A stretch of 64,000 bases of DNA from Ananas comosus (Eukaryota; Streptophyta; Magnoliopsida; Poales; Bromeliaceae): contig NC_033627.1 of NCBI RefSeq assembly GCF_001540865.1, forward strand, positions 8,537,408 through 8,601,407, given 5' to 3'. The position numbers were made by a program, and so were the translations under genes. Positions 21,991 to 33,178 of the stretch are shown one piece after another. The stretch's first letter is position 1; each line of letters opens with the position of its first letter. Below the pieces are notes generated by a model, which was not told where the DNA came from, ran no database searches, and saw only the letters and a list, made by a program, of their open reading frames with translations.

Positions 21991-22919
21991 TCAAATTAAC
22001 AAATCTTTGAGTTGGTTCCATTCGGCTATAAGGTTGGCTTGGGTAGCTTCGGCAGCTTTTTTTCGGCGCTTCATCAAGGGATGCACCTTGTAGAGCTGAG
22101 AAACCTCTTCCTTAATTTTCATCCCTTCTGCTCTTTTAGCCTTTAATTGACTCTGCAATTGAAGCCGGCGCTCAGAGGTTTGGGCTAAAGTTGTTTTGGC
22201 TGCTGCTAACTCGTCTTTAAGGGTTAAAATCCGCTGTTGTAAAGCCGATTCTTGATTGGCCAAAATCTGATCCTCATGATTAACCTTAGTAATAGGGTCA
22301 ACTATTTCAGGGATATTCCTCTTAAAGTGATCAATGCGATGAAAATGTTGATCTAAAGATAAACGATCGGCACCCAAAGATTGTTGCCGAGCCAAAAAAA
22401 AGAGAGTTGAGACGACAGAGTCTCTATAAAACATTTAATACTAGAAGTAATATCTGTTTGATCGGCCAAATCGATTAAGAGAGCGTACAGCCGATCAAGT
22501 AGCTCCGGATTCTGAGCTAAAGAGGGGGGACCATTGCTATATATTTTAAAACATTCATCAAATTTATGCTGAGTGTCTGATGAGACCATAATGGTCAAAG
22601 AATCATCCACCTCATTGGAACTGGGACTTGAAACCAGTAAAGAATGAAGAGTAGTGGTTAGAGAATCTTCAGGAGTAGAAGGGAAAGTCCCATGAGTTGG
22701 AGGAGGAAGTATGGTGCTTGCTTTTCCAGAACCTCGCTCGACAGGTACACTTGCTTTGTCACCCCTTGCAATTAGGTCTTGGGCAGAAAGAGGTGATATA
22801 GTTTCACCTGGTGATGGCATCATGCTCGCCTCTGCAACGGTTGTCTTCTTCTTTTCTATGCCTCGTTTCTTTTCAAGACGAGCTTCCCGGCGAAGCTGTC
22901 TATCCATTTGCGCCTTCAA
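21991..22919 (-). pseudogene. Antisense ORF of element B, C-terminal coiled-coil part
   Basis: Two overlapping minus-strand frames. One has a Ser/Pro-rich segment and a basic start (RREARLEKKRG). The other is a long heptad-like helix (QILANQESALQQRIL through RLQLQSQLKAKRAEG) typical of a coiled coil. A frameshift near 22400 separates them. It lies downstream of the plant mobile domain on the same strand, so it is probably the tail of the same antisense gene. A host-like accessory protein of unknown function. Confidence 0.65.
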
Positions 22920-23324
22920 AGAAGAAGCAAAACGGGCTCTTGAATTATTTTCGGGAGAAGACTATTTTATTAAAAGAATGATAAACGAGTTGATCAAATA
23001 TTACGAGTTAAAATGAATAATCAAATATACATACCTAAATCTCAATGGGCTCATTGGGAACTGAGTCTTGGTTGAAACCATCAACCGAAGGCGTTTCTTC
23101 GGAATAGGAGCCGAAGGCGTTTCTTCAGCTTTTTTCTCTGATACATCAGCCGAAGCAATACCTTCGGAATGTGTAGAATAGGACCTTTTAGCAACTGACT
23201 TACGCCGCTTTGGAGGCGGCGGAGGAGTAGATTGAACAGTCTCAATCGGTCTTTTTTCTTAAGCTGAGACCGATGAAGAAATAGGAATTGACTACAGAAA
23301 AGAAATTAAGTATTGAAAAGAAAG
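22920..23324 (-). other. Linker of the antisense ORF, possibly an intron
   Basis: No good frame for ~400 bases between two parts of the antisense gene. Repeats of 'CCGAAG..TTTCTTC' are visible. It may be a spliced intron or decayed coding sequence. Confidence 0.4.
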
Positions 23325-24929
23325 TTAAAATAAAAGTGAGTATATTACAGAAGAAGAAGGCCTGACCTCAGAAGCCTCTTGTATTTCTTCTCTTGATAAT
23401 GAGACAGGAGGATCAACTGAAACAAGTGGATGAATAGTTCTGCGAAATGCCCGAAGAAGAGAAAGGTCGAGAGTACGATCAGTGAAATAATCCCAAATGG
23501 TAGCATAACCAGTAAGAGCAACTCCTGTGTAGTTCGGCCGGAAGCTCACTAATTTAAAGAAGCGACGAAGGCGATTTCCCATAGCCGAAATCTTATCAGC
23601 TTCGGCTATACTTTTAGTAGGGGGTCGATGATCGGCTGTATTGGTTGTAAAAAATTTGGACGGAGCGGGAATCGGCTGAACAAATCCAAACTGACGGGCC
23701 GCATACTGAGGGGAATAAACATCAGTGCTTGGTAATAGTTTTGAGCGCGATTTTAACCCCACATGAAGATCTCTCGGGGCTAAATAAGAGTACCAGACCT
23801 CTGAGTATTCGCTAGCGCGAGAAGAGGCCAATTCGCTTTATATAGCTTCAAACCGGGCAAGGAACCAGGAATGACCGGTAAGACGGTCAGCAAAGGGAGC
23901 CCAAGAAATAGCCGATTCAGGACTCGGCTCATAAAAAGTTTTAAAATAAGTAAGAAAGTCAGAGGGTTGACCCATAGTCATCGGCTGTGGACAGCCGAGA
24001 GCTAACCCATAAGAATCAAATTGAGCAACCGAAGTCGGATTAAAAGGAGATTGGCATAAAGCGGGAATATAAAATTGTAAAAACATTTGAAGAAACCAAA
24101 AAATACCGCAGCCAGAACTGATGGCAATACCATCTCCAGAAGGCAGCATTTTAATAGAATCAAAAATTTCTCTATAAACAAAGACAAGAAAGTAAGGCCC
24201 TAGAGCTAATCTATCGCCGTTGGATAAACCAACGGCGATTGGAACAAAGTCATGATTAATCTTCTGTGAACGAGTACAGAAGAGATTATGACATAACCAA
24301 TAAAGGAGGAATGCCGTATGTTCGTTCTTGGTAACGGGAGCAGGGGATTCACCCATGAATTTGCGGATAAATTTGGAGTAAGCCAAGTCATTGAGGTCTA
24401 AACGGTCCTCAAAATCGGATACGCCGTCAGGATTATAAGACATAGAAACAGTAACGCCATGAGGGCGCAAGCCAGTAATGGCGGCTACGTCAAAAAGAGT
24501 AGGGGTAAGCGGTCCTCTTTTGAAAAGAAAAACATTAGAAACAGGGGACCAAAAACACAGAGCTGCGGCTAGAAGGAGATTATCGGCAATAGGAGGATGC
24601 CAAGACAATTGAATAGCTTCATATATTCCAACTTCTCGCCAAAAGTCACCAAAGGCGGTTTCTACTCGAACTAACCATGTTAAATATGCCTCTAAAGTAC
24701 TTGGCCAGGTTCGAAGACTCTTCCCTGTCGAAGCAGAAGAGTATCAGGACTGAAGGTGAATAGCTTTTCTCAGGGGAAGGCCGTCGCTAGAAAAGGGCGA
24801 GTTGATAGGGGCTGGCACTTCTGTAAGAGAAGGACCCAAAATAAATCTAGAAGGGTCTGAGTCGACGAAGGGTTTAAGCATAGTATAATCCAGGGATGGA
24901 TGAGAAGGAAAAGGCAGAACCAACGCCAT
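23325..24929 (-). pseudogene. Antisense ORF of element B with plant mobile domain
   Basis: Starts at the ATG near 24929 (MALVLPFPSHPS). After a stop at ~24744 the same gene continues through WLVRVETAFGDFWREVGIYEAI into FWSPVSNVFLFKRG and LTPTLFDVAAITGLRPHG (~24450-24570). These are the marks of the plant mobile domain, the aminotransferase-like domain shared by MAIL1/MAIN-type host proteins and some transposons. Later parts run to 23325. It is transcribed against gag-pol and would need its own promoter. Tat elements of other plants carry antisense ORFs in this position. Several stops make this copy dead. Confidence 0.8.
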
Positions 24930-25435
24930 TAGTCGAAAAAGGAAAAGAGGAAAAGTCGAGTAGAAAATAAAATCGGAGAAGATGAAGGAAAGGAAACAAA
25001 AGAAAAGTTTCCTGGAGGACGAAGAAGAAATAGAAGAGACAAAAAGAATAAAAGCTTAGAGAAGAAGAAAGGTCGTCGTATCGAACCATCGTGTCGAAGC
25101 AAGTTTCAAGGTCGGCTTTAATGATGAATAGACGGCGGTAATTAAGATGACCTAGTTAATGCCGCAGATGAGACAAAAAGAACATTGAGATCAGGCCGTA
25201 AGAAACGGCTAAGATTGAACCGTACAGAGGGTCATGCTTCGAATTACGTCTGGTACTGGTACAGAGATTTTTCGAATGTGATTGGACCGAGAACGACGCC
25301 TCGGATCGCACTTGTTATCGAAGCAATCACAGGATCTCGACAGTGAAAAAGGGACGGCTGAGATAAAAACATATCGAGAAGTTAAAAAGCAATCGTGTCT
25401 CAGATCACGCCAGCTACCGAAGAGTTACTTCGAAA
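24930..25435. other. Spacer between antisense ORF and 3' LTR of B
   Basis: About 500 bases, purine-rich near 24950-25060 on the + strand. It should hold the promoter of the antisense ORF. No clear TATA box was identified. Confidence 0.45.
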
Positions 25436-25452
25436 GCTGCCGAGGGGGCAAT
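25436..25452 (+). promoter_or_regulatory. Polypurine tract of element B
   Basis: GCTGCCGAGGGGGCAAT immediately before the 3' LTR. The G-run just upstream of TGTTGAGC is where plus-strand DNA synthesis would be primed. Confidence 0.75.
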
Positions 25453-26182
25453 TGTTGAGCCAATTAGGCGCGGATCTGATTTAGGTGCGAATATTCCCTT
25501 CAAGAGCATCCATTGGGTCGTGTATCGGGGGCACCGAAAAAATGTAGCGCACCAATTGAAGGAAGTTACGGTAACCGCAAGCGGTTACATGCGATTCCGA
25601 TCGGCTAGAAGTGGTCTGGAATATGAGGAGATAGTGGCGGATCGTACAAGAACAATAACTGACCAAGGGGGTCTACCTATAAATAGGGTAATAATACCCC
25701 AAAAAGGGGTCTTCGCCCCTGCGCACAAAAGACCACCTTTATTTTCCTGCATCTTTCTTCTCGCATTTACTGCTTTTCCTAGGAGTAGTTCCTGTAACTT
25801 AGCATCTTGGAGTCTGTCTGCCCTTTGGGCATCACTCTGTTGTAGACTAAAAACCCCTCTCCCTGTACTTTCTTTGGTTTCATTTAATAGAAAGTCATTT
25901 TCGGCTCTTCAGGCCGACCAGATCCCATGTTGTCTTGGCCATTCGGCTCTTCCCCCGGCCCACTTTCTGGCGTGTTTCAAGTATTCGGCTCATCCCAACC
26001 GAACCGATCCTACTATAGAGGTTTTTCGAACCCGGCTGATTTGATCCCTCATCAGCCGAATCACTTGATCTATCAAAGGGCGCGAACTTCGAGGGTCGCT
26101 ATCCGCAGCCGTTTCCATCCCGACGCTCTCCCCGAGGAGAATCTTTGATCGAATTAAGGGTCGGGAAATTCGGCTACCAACA
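25453..26182 (+). mobile_element. 3' LTR of Tat element B
   Basis: 730 bp, TGTTGAGCC to CTACCAACA. A TATA box (CTATAAATAGG) sits at ~25676. It is the complete mate of the fragment at 5148-5514. The next five bases, CCTAC, are the expected right target duplication; the left copy is outside the window. Confidence 0.92.
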
Positions 26183-26184
26183 CC

Positions 26185-26218
<34 letters not shown>

Positions 26219-26360
26219 CGCGGAGAAAATCTAAGCAATACCTATTTCTCTACTTTTCACTTTTAGTATAATTATCATTTATTTGATTTCTAAAAGTTAA
26301 CAGGTCATTCCTTCCCTATGTGAATAATATATTTATTGTTACCGACCATTCCCGAAGGAA
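26183..26360. repeat. (TA)n tract and flank
   Basis: (TA)n at ~26188-26217, then ~140 bases of AT-rich sequence in which I see nothing else. Confidence 0.8.
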
Positions 26361-26365
26361 GTAAC

Positions 26366-26757
26366 TGTTAAATATAAAAATGTTTAAAACACTGTTCTCT
26401 AACAGTTTAAACTTTTAGAGTACAACGGTTGTTTCACATGGTATCAAAGCAGGAGGTCCTGAGTTCGAGTCACGTCAGGATCCTACCATATTAATTTCCT
26501 TCCATTTAATTCAAGCCCACGTTATGAGCCGATTAAAAAGTCTCGAGCCCAGACGTGAAGGGGAGTGTTAAATATAAAAATGTTTAAAATACTGTTCTCT
26601 AACAGCTTAAGCTTTTAGAGTACAACGGTTGTTTCACATGGTATTTAATTCAAGCCCACGTTATGGGCCGATTAAAAAGTCTCGAGCCCAGACGTGAGGG
26701 GGAATGTTAACTATTCTCTAACAGCTTAAGCTTTTGGAGTACAACGGTTGTTTCATA
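26366..26757 (+). mobile_element. Tandem TRIM element (LTR-internal-LTR-internal-LTR)
   Basis: Three copies of a ~73-bp LTR starting TGTTAAATAT and ending GTTTCACA/GTTTCATA: 26366-26438, 26566-26638 and 26705-26757 (the last lacks ~20 bases). After LTR 1 a PBS TGGTATCAAAGCAGG (26439) matches initiator tRNA-Met. Before LTRs 2 and 3 lies a purine-rich tract ending AAGGGGAG or AGGGGGAA. The second internal segment is shortened. The whole is flanked by a perfect duplication GTAAC (26361-26365 and 26758-26762). It codes for nothing and would be moved by enzymes of other elements. Confidence 0.92.
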
Positions 26758-26762
26758 GTAAC

Positions 26763-26841
26763 AAAGAGCTTGGTGGTTGGTATCTGAGATCCTAAGTTTG
26801 AAGCCTAATTACTTNATATATATATATATATATATATATAA
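26763..26841. other. tRNA-like scrap and (TA)n tract
   Basis: Contains GGTATCTGAGATCC and AGTTTGAAGCC, loosely like PBS or SINE promoter boxes. One N at 26815, then (TA)n up to 26841. Too short to classify. Confidence 0.4.
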
Positions 26842-27384
26842 AGTGAGGCTACTATGCTTCTGGAAGCACGGAGCCTTCCGTGCTTCCAGGTCGTTTTCGA
26901 TGTTGCGACTTTCGAATCGTCGATCGGCTCCATTAAACTTGATCTAGAGTATTTGAAGTACCTAGAAAATAAATTTTGTAATTTTTCGATATCATTTGCC
27001 TAATGAACGAAAGGGCTCAAAATCAACGGCTAAAAATAAAAATCTTACAAAACGTGATAATATGACATTAAAATTTTAGATCAAAGATATTTATCTTATT
27101 TTATATAGTATAAAGAACTTTTTATCAAAATTTCACGTGATTTGGATATTTCTACACCGTTAAACTTGCAAACGGCTTACTACGGCCATTAAAATTATTT
27201 GATTTTGAGCCCCTTCGATCACTACGCAAATGATATTGAAAAATCATAAAATTTATTTTCTAAGTACTTCAAATGCTCTAGATCAAGTTTAACGGAGCCG
27301 ATCGACGATTCGAAAGTCGAAACATCGAAAACGACCTGGAAGCACGGAATGCTCCGTGCTTCCAGAAGCATAGTAGCCTCACTC
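26842..27384. mobile_element. Palindromic MITE 1 in (TA)n
   Basis: The ends are inverted copies: AGTGAGGCTACTATGCTTC at the left and its reverse complement at the right. The match continues inward for well over 150 bases per side, so most of the 543-bp element folds on itself. Both sides are (TA)n. The size, (TA)n context and lack of coding resemble the Micron MITEs of grasses, but the family name is a guess. Confidence 0.82.
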
Positions 27385-27406
27385 TATATATATATATATA
27401 TATATA
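27385..27406. repeat. (TA)n tract between two MITEs
   Basis: About 22 bases of TA repeats shared as the boundary of both palindromic elements. Confidence 0.9.
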
Positions 27407-27945
27407 GTTGAGCTGGAATTCTATCGGTAGCAAACCGGCTCCGTTGCCACTTATTTGTTTTCAATGATAGAGCCTTTAAATTGACGATCGGTACCGTTAA
27501 ACATGATCTATACCACTTGAAGTTTCTATAAACCAAATTTCAAATCTTTTCGACGTCATTGACCTAATGATCAAATGGTTTCAAAATTTATAATTTTAAT
27601 GGTAGATATGAGGCGTTTTCTCATTCAACGGTGTAAAGATATCCAAATCAATTGAACTTTGGTTAGAAAATTCTTTAAACTATTTAGAATAAGATCTATA
27701 CTCTCGATCTTGATTACAAAATTCCTATCATCACTTTTTAGAGGATATTCATTTCAGCCCTTTATTTTTACGCTCACTTGATGGTCAAGAGAACAATATC
27801 AGAAAAGCATGAAATTTGATTTCTAGATACTTCAAGTGGTATAGATCATATTCAATGGTGTCGATCATTGATTTTGAGGCTCCATCATCGACAACAAATG
27901 GATGGCAACGGAGCCGCTTTGCTACCGATAGTATTCTAGCCCAAC
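27407..27945. mobile_element. Palindromic MITE 2
   Basis: The left end has CTATCGGTAGCAAACCGGCT and CCGTTGCCA. The right end has the same in reverse complement with a few changes (GGCAACGGAGCCGCTTTGCT). Inner parts also pair (e.g. the segments at ~27505 and ~27835, TATAGATCATA-like). Length ~539 bp, similar to MITE 1 but a different sequence family. The right end abuts the MULE fragment. Confidence 0.8.
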
Positions 27946-28419
27946 TCTCAATTGAGCTTATAATATTTTACCGATATTGGAGCACTACCAATAGCATAGA
28001 ATTTGTCCAACAACGAATCATTTTTAAAACACTTATTCATATTTGCTTTCAATGTCGAAGACACCATCGGTGTGTATGCCCCTGTCGAGTAGGATATATC
28101 TCAACCATTATTTTCTTTAAGCCACTAAATCGATCAGGTATAAAGCAAACATGTCGATTGCGTGTAACATAATAATGCAAGTTTTGTAAAAACCAACGCC
28201 AACTTTTGCCCTTTTTTTCTTCACAAATTGCAAATGCTAAAGAAAAATTGCTATTGTTTGCATCTACAGTTGTCGCTATCAATGCATGGCCTTCATATTT
28301 GTCATACAAATGAGTGCCATCAATGCTCACTACCGGTCGACAGTGTGCAAATCCATGAATAGAAGGACCAAATGACCAAAAAACACGACCAAACTGACAT
28401 ACTCCGTCTGATGGCCATC
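27946..28419 (-). pseudogene. Mutator-like (MULE) transposase fragment
   Basis: On the minus strand it reads GRVFWSFGPSIHGFAHCRPVVSIDGTHLYDKYEG, then LAFAICEEKKGKSWRWFLQNL and CFIPDRFSGL, followed by LDKFYAIGSAPISVKYYKLN. This is the MuDR-type DDE core: first Asp in SIDGTH, second in SDR-like PDR. Both ends are cut, by gag-only element D at 28420 and by MITE 2. No terminal inverted repeats are seen. Dead. Confidence 0.85.
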
Positions 28420-28829
28420 TGTCACGCCCCGAACCCGCCTATTTGATCGGATTCGAGCGCGCCGACAGACCGCCAAATGAACAGAGTTTTTCCTGTAAGT
28501 CCAAGGCGTCGCAACCATACAATACAAGAGGTTCCAACCAGGAACAGATAGAATACATGATTGCATAAGAAGGATACCAAAAAAATAACTGCTAAGCTAT
28601 TTCAAGCATTCAGCTCATTACCACGTATTTACATCATTTTACATTCAACTTCTAAATACAATCTTCATTAGTACAATTTTGTTTTTTCTTTGCCTTTCCA
28701 TACCCCTATGCTACCAACTGGGGGTATTGCTATCTTTGGTCACAGTGATAGGGTGCTATCCACTGAGCTACACCCTTTTCTCGCGTCGCCGCGCCGCTCG
28801 CCTGTGGACTTGAAAAACGTGAGGTGAGA

Positions 28830-29193
28830 TGTCACGCCCCGGAGCCGATACCAATTTGGGCCGGCCCGAGCACGTCGAACAGACGCCGAACGGACAGAGT
28901 TTCCCCTATCCGCCCAAGGCTCATCACGTGTACAATTTCAAGAGAATTGAAATGCACTAGCGGAAACATGCACAANCTTATCCTCAAATTTTCACAATTT
29001 TCTGAGACTCTGTATTTTTTTGCTAATTTATCTGTCTCGTTTTCAACAGAAAATTATAAATCTTCTGTTTTCATTCCGATTTCAGCACAAGTCATTATAG
29101 ACTTATACATTGCTTCTCAAAAACCAAATAAAAATAATATCTCACACTATTTTTATTTACTTCTATTTTTATACCAAAATCTGGTATATTACA
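28830..29193 (-). mobile_element. Small LTR nested in the D LTR
   Basis: 364 bases, TGTCACGCCCC to ATATTACA, with a perfect duplication TGAGA at 28825-28829 and 29194-29198. The uninterrupted site can be read in D's right LTR at ~33605. A single N at 28976 may hide missing sequence. The first ~75 bases match the end of LTR C (5073-5147, inverse). Confidence 0.88.
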
Positions 29194-29412
29194 TGAGAAC
29201 TATATAAATAGTTTCCAGTGGGTACGGCCACTCAAGGGAAGAGCTCGACCCACCAGGTCCAGATAAAGAGGAGAGCTTGTGAGAAGGGTTTTCCCTCTTC
29301 TTCTCTTGTGTGTGAGGGAAGAAATGAGAGAGGAGGGTTGGGTGGCTCACTATATAAAAGGGGAGAAGCTACAATTGCCAAAAACCCCCTAAACTGGGCA
29401 ATTTTTGCGCGC

Positions 29413-29508
29413 AGGGTCCGGATCTTGGTTGTAGGGTCCGGACCCCGTAGGTTGTTTTTTTTTCACAATTTACGGTGGGTCCGAACCTTGGGTCCAGGGT
29501 CCAGACCC
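29413..29508 (-). promoter_or_regulatory. Paired TCCGGA palindromes in the D LTR
   Basis: Sites TCCGGA at 29417 and 29437, and TCCGAA/TCCAGA at 29480 and 29500. Both pairs are exactly 20 bp apart, ending ~53 bp before the TATA box in transcription direction. Same layout as the ACCGGT arrays elsewhere. Confidence 0.6.
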
Positions 29509-29694
29509 TGAAAGTCCTTAGCTCAAAATTGCTATTTCCAAAAATTCTAATTTTTGGTCCTTGAGCCTCTTATTCACTTCTAATCATCCCAAAACCCTCA
29601 AATCTCATTTTTGAGTATTTTCTTTAAATTATTTCTCTATTATGCTTTGCCGGATTTGACCAAAGTCATAATTGCCGAAGTTCAGTATGTTACA

Positions 29695-31719
29695 TTCTCC
29701 ACCACTTAAAAAGAGTTTCGTCCTCGAAACTCAAGTCACACCTCCCTTCAACTCATCGAATCAACGAGGGAATTAACTCACTCTCCCACTACAGAGCGGC
29801 TTCACGCTTTTGTGATTGCTAAAGCGGCTTATACCGAAGGACGTGGGTTCAATCACAAACACATCTACGAAATGTGATACAAGTGTATCACAGGTCTTGC
29901 GAGTTTCAGTGGCAGCGCAAGTCGATATTTGACGACTATACACGCCCCAACATCACTCGCTACCCGGCACACGATGGACCTATCTCATTGATGCCACCAG
30001 ATACCACTTACCTTCGAGATCAGGACTACCCCTCAACCTCTGGTGTGGATCTAACAAAAATGCACCAACTAGTCAAATGATCCACCTCCACTACACAATA
30101 CATACGGGTAGACCTCCTCGAATCACACAAGTGTCTGCAAAGTGGCACTCTACCACTTTGGCCATCCAAGAGTCTACATTACCGTATATGACTCTTCTTT
30201 GCATCTACCATCCCTTCAGGGAATACACTCCGATTTGATCACCGGCATTGCTTAGAAGCAATATCACAGGTGTATCGCCCAATCGCGAGTGCTCCAATTC
30301 CACATGGACTTTTAGCTCTACCTCGAGATGACCCATCTTGGCACATCTCAAATTTCAGTCCACCGGAGAACATAGTCCCCAAACCTCACATGGCTTCTCA
30401 TTATCCAAATGTCTCATAGAGTGCACCACACTTTTCCTTTCATATGCCACGGCCAACAATCTCACCAAGGCCTACCGCCTAAACTTATCTCAATACGCGT
30501 AACGTCGCTCACTCGCAAGCGTAGACCCAATCATCACCAGGCAAAATTCTTATTTGAGACTTCGCACACACTTCAACCAAGAGCAACCAAGACCCCAAAC
30601 CACTACATAATCCTCGGGTTGGGTCACAACTGCACTCTCGGTGTATTACTAATCACGCAATCTAGCACGTGGCATTCCACGTTCCCGGGTCCAAGCTCGG
30701 ACTACCACCCCGACCAAAATCTCTACCCTACCCGTAGGTACCGGGCGACTGTCGCACACAGCCGATTGCACCTATCCATATGGCCTCAGGCTCCTCAATC
30801 TACAAATGGTCCAGGCACGGATCATCCCCAAGCGATATCCGCCAACGTCGTCTCACACGACACGCTCTACCGAGCAACACGTATCTCTATCGGCTCTTAA
30901 GCACCTAGTGCGAGCCACCAGCCCTACGAGTGATCCATGACCCGCTTCACAGCTAGCAATGCTCAAGTGCTACTGGCAACACACTCTCTCGGCTGAACCA
31001 AATTCGCACTCCATGAGTACCTACACTCGAGCATCGTACGCTTCTATACCTTTCTATACTAAGTCCAGCATTAGGCAATCTTGCCTGTGCGCACCAACCA
31101 CACGAGGGCATCTTCCAACCTCAAGTCGAGGTAGCACTAAGCTCACGTGCCAAAACTTGGCGGCTAACCAACCGTCTTCTCAACAGTGATTCTACTTTTA
31201 CTGTTCGGTCCTCTAGGACAACATCCAAAACTCTCGGACTACTTGGACATCCACAAATGTCATGACTCAACTCTCGCAATCAGCTACTCACATTGCTTTG
31301 AGAGTCGCTCCACCATTTCCATCTCTACCATGAGCTTTATTCTTTACCCTTAGACTATCACCAGCAATTCGCTAGTGCCCTCCAACTCGCTACCTGCTCC
31401 GGCAGGTGCCACGCTTCCACAACGCAGGCATGCCCGGGTATCTATACTTACCCGTCCACTTGGTCCCTATTATGATTATGTATAATAGTAGCAATTGACC
31501 GCATGATAACTGCATGCAATGCTCCAAATTTACATTTCTCAATTAAATCATACCTGCCACGACGTCGTCGGTAGCAGTGGGCTCCTCATCCTGGGTAGCG
31601 TATCCACGGCCACTTGGCGCTCGCCGCGAACCCCTCAGTTGCATCATCGCTATCGCCCGCTCTCCCGACCATGCCACAGGTGGCACACCCGCAGGCTGTC
31701 TCGGAGAGGAAAAGGCCGT
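29695..31719 (-). other. Non-coding internal region of element D
   Basis: About 2 kb between gag and the left LTR, where RT, RNase H and integrase would normally be. No pol motif was found on either strand. Next to the PPT, minus strand GAGTTTCGAGGACGAAACTC is a perfect 20-base palindrome often seen near chromovirus 3' ends. Confidence 0.6.
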
Positions 31720-32845
31720 CGCCAATGCTAGGGTCTAGCCATCCCCTAGCGGCCACTCATCCCGCACATGGCACGGCTGCCTACAATGAATACATCTTCC
31801 ATCACGCAGCACACATCGCCACGCCCAATGGGAACCACCACAAGTCATGCAGCCTGGGGAGGACCGGGTAGAGGATGACTTCGGGTGTCACTTGGAACTC
31901 GATTGATCACCCGAACTGCTCGATAGTGGCCTCACCCCTCCCCGCTCACATTCAAAAGATTCGCGCTCCTCCCGCACGAAAGCATTGCCTTGTTCTACCC
32001 ACAAGGCCTGATCCAATACTTCGGCAAAAGTTTGCTACATAAGTATATGCACAACTTTGAAAATATCCTACTGAAGTCCCCGCACAAAGCAATCAGCTTG
32101 GTCCTTGTCATCCCGCACCACATACGGGACACAGCTCACGATACGGGAGAATTCTCTCTCGTATTCCCTCACCGAGCGGTCTCCTTGCCGCAGCTTCCTG
32201 AACCTGTCCTGAAGCTTTCTCTTCTCGCTATCGGGGAAATAAGCAAAGAATATCAATCCCCGAAACTCTTCCCAAGTCAAAGGAGGAAAACTAGGTGATC
32301 GGTTTCACTTGACGCCTTTCCACCACACCTTTGCCGACTGTTTCAAATAATGCATGGCTAGGTGCACATTGTCCCGCTCCACAGTGTACAGATCCTCAAA
32401 TAGAGTTTCCATGGAGTCGATTCACATCTCCACGATCCACGGATCTACATTCTCCCCATCAAAGGTAGGCGGATCAAATTTCTTGAAGGTCATGAGGGTC
32501 TCCAAAGCTCGCTCCCTTTCCGTCTCCACCTCTGTACTATCGGGAGTCGAATTGCCCGACCTCGACGGAAAGGTCTCCGCCGCAACTCCCGGCCGTACAC
32601 GACGGGCCGCAACTGGTGCGGTCACCAGCTGATCCACCGTTTCTTGAAATCTTTTAATCCGCTCCTCCACTGGCGCATGGCAGCCTCCTGCTGACGCTGC
32701 ACCACATCGGCTTGTTGCCTTACCACTCCCACGAGTGTGGCCAACTAATTGCGAAGTTCCAAGTCTCCGCTCGCCTCTGATTGCTCAGGGACATCACTGT
32801 CCCATCCCACGCCGATCTGGTTGAGATCGCCTACGCGGAGTCATC
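31720..32845 (-). pseudogene. gag of element D (broken)
   Basis: Start near 32845 (MTPRRRSQ). It contains FKKFDPPTFDG (~32480), ALHYLK-like AMHYLKQSA, then LTWEEFRGLIFFAYFPDSEKR and DRSVREYEREFSRIV, the gypsy capsid core. A CCHC-like pair with damaged spacing follows at ~31770-31850 (CMTCGGSH, CIHCRQPCH). At least five stops. Non-functional. Confidence 0.82.
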
Positions 32846-33178
32846 GTTTCTTGAAACACAACAACTCGATCAACTCTCGACCCTCTAGGTCAAGTACAAA
32901 ACGACTAACATAAACCCAACTCAAAATCAAAAGAAAGTAATACAAGGGAGCCTATTCTCATCACTCGATTTCATGTCGTACACGCCCAACATGAACACAC
33001 CCGGCTGAGAATAAACCACACCTGGGATCTACCTCTAATATCCTTTTTAGAGGCATACAACACACGACCTAATCGATTCACCTTTCGCCATAAGTCACAA
33101 GTTTTCGTCTCTCACGAGTCTAAGTTCCATATGGTTTACTATCCTAGGGTCTCCTAGGTCCATCTAAACCATTTTTGC

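Larger units (their letters stand above)
5148..26182 (+). mobile_element. Tat-lineage Ty3/gypsy element B, interrupted by copia H
   Basis: Order on the + strand: truncated 5' LTR (5148-5514), PBS, gag, protease, RT, RNase H, second (archaeal-type) RNase H, integrase, then an antisense ORF cluster, polypurine tract and 3' LTR (25453-26182). The second RNase H and the antisense ORF before the 3' LTR are hallmarks of the Tat lineage. Element C removed the start of the 5' LTR from view, and copia H (12102-21271) splits the integrase. The two LTR copies show 20 differences over ~367 aligned bases by hand count (~5.4%), so B is older than H inside it (~3.4%). Multiple stops show it is dead. Confidence 0.9.
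28420..29694 (-). mobile_element. 3' LTR of element D with a nested LTR
   Basis: TGTCACGCCCCG to GTATGTTACA. Without the nested insertion (28830-29193 plus a 5-bp duplication) it is ~906 bp. It is shorter than the right LTR: after ACCAGGTCCA it jumps to unrelated sequence, so the two LTRs differ by a deletion. U3 carries TCCGGA pairs at 29413-29508 and a TATA box ACTATATAAAAG (opposite strand) at 29349-29360. Confidence 0.8.

Noticed and set aside
26439..26482. tRNA-derived SINE
   Set aside because: The GGTATCAAAGCAGG sequence is the PBS of the TRIM directly after its LTR, with LTR copies and a target duplication.
30409..30900. 163-residue + strand frame in element D
   Set aside because: No conserved motif; lies in the non-coding part of a minus-strand element.
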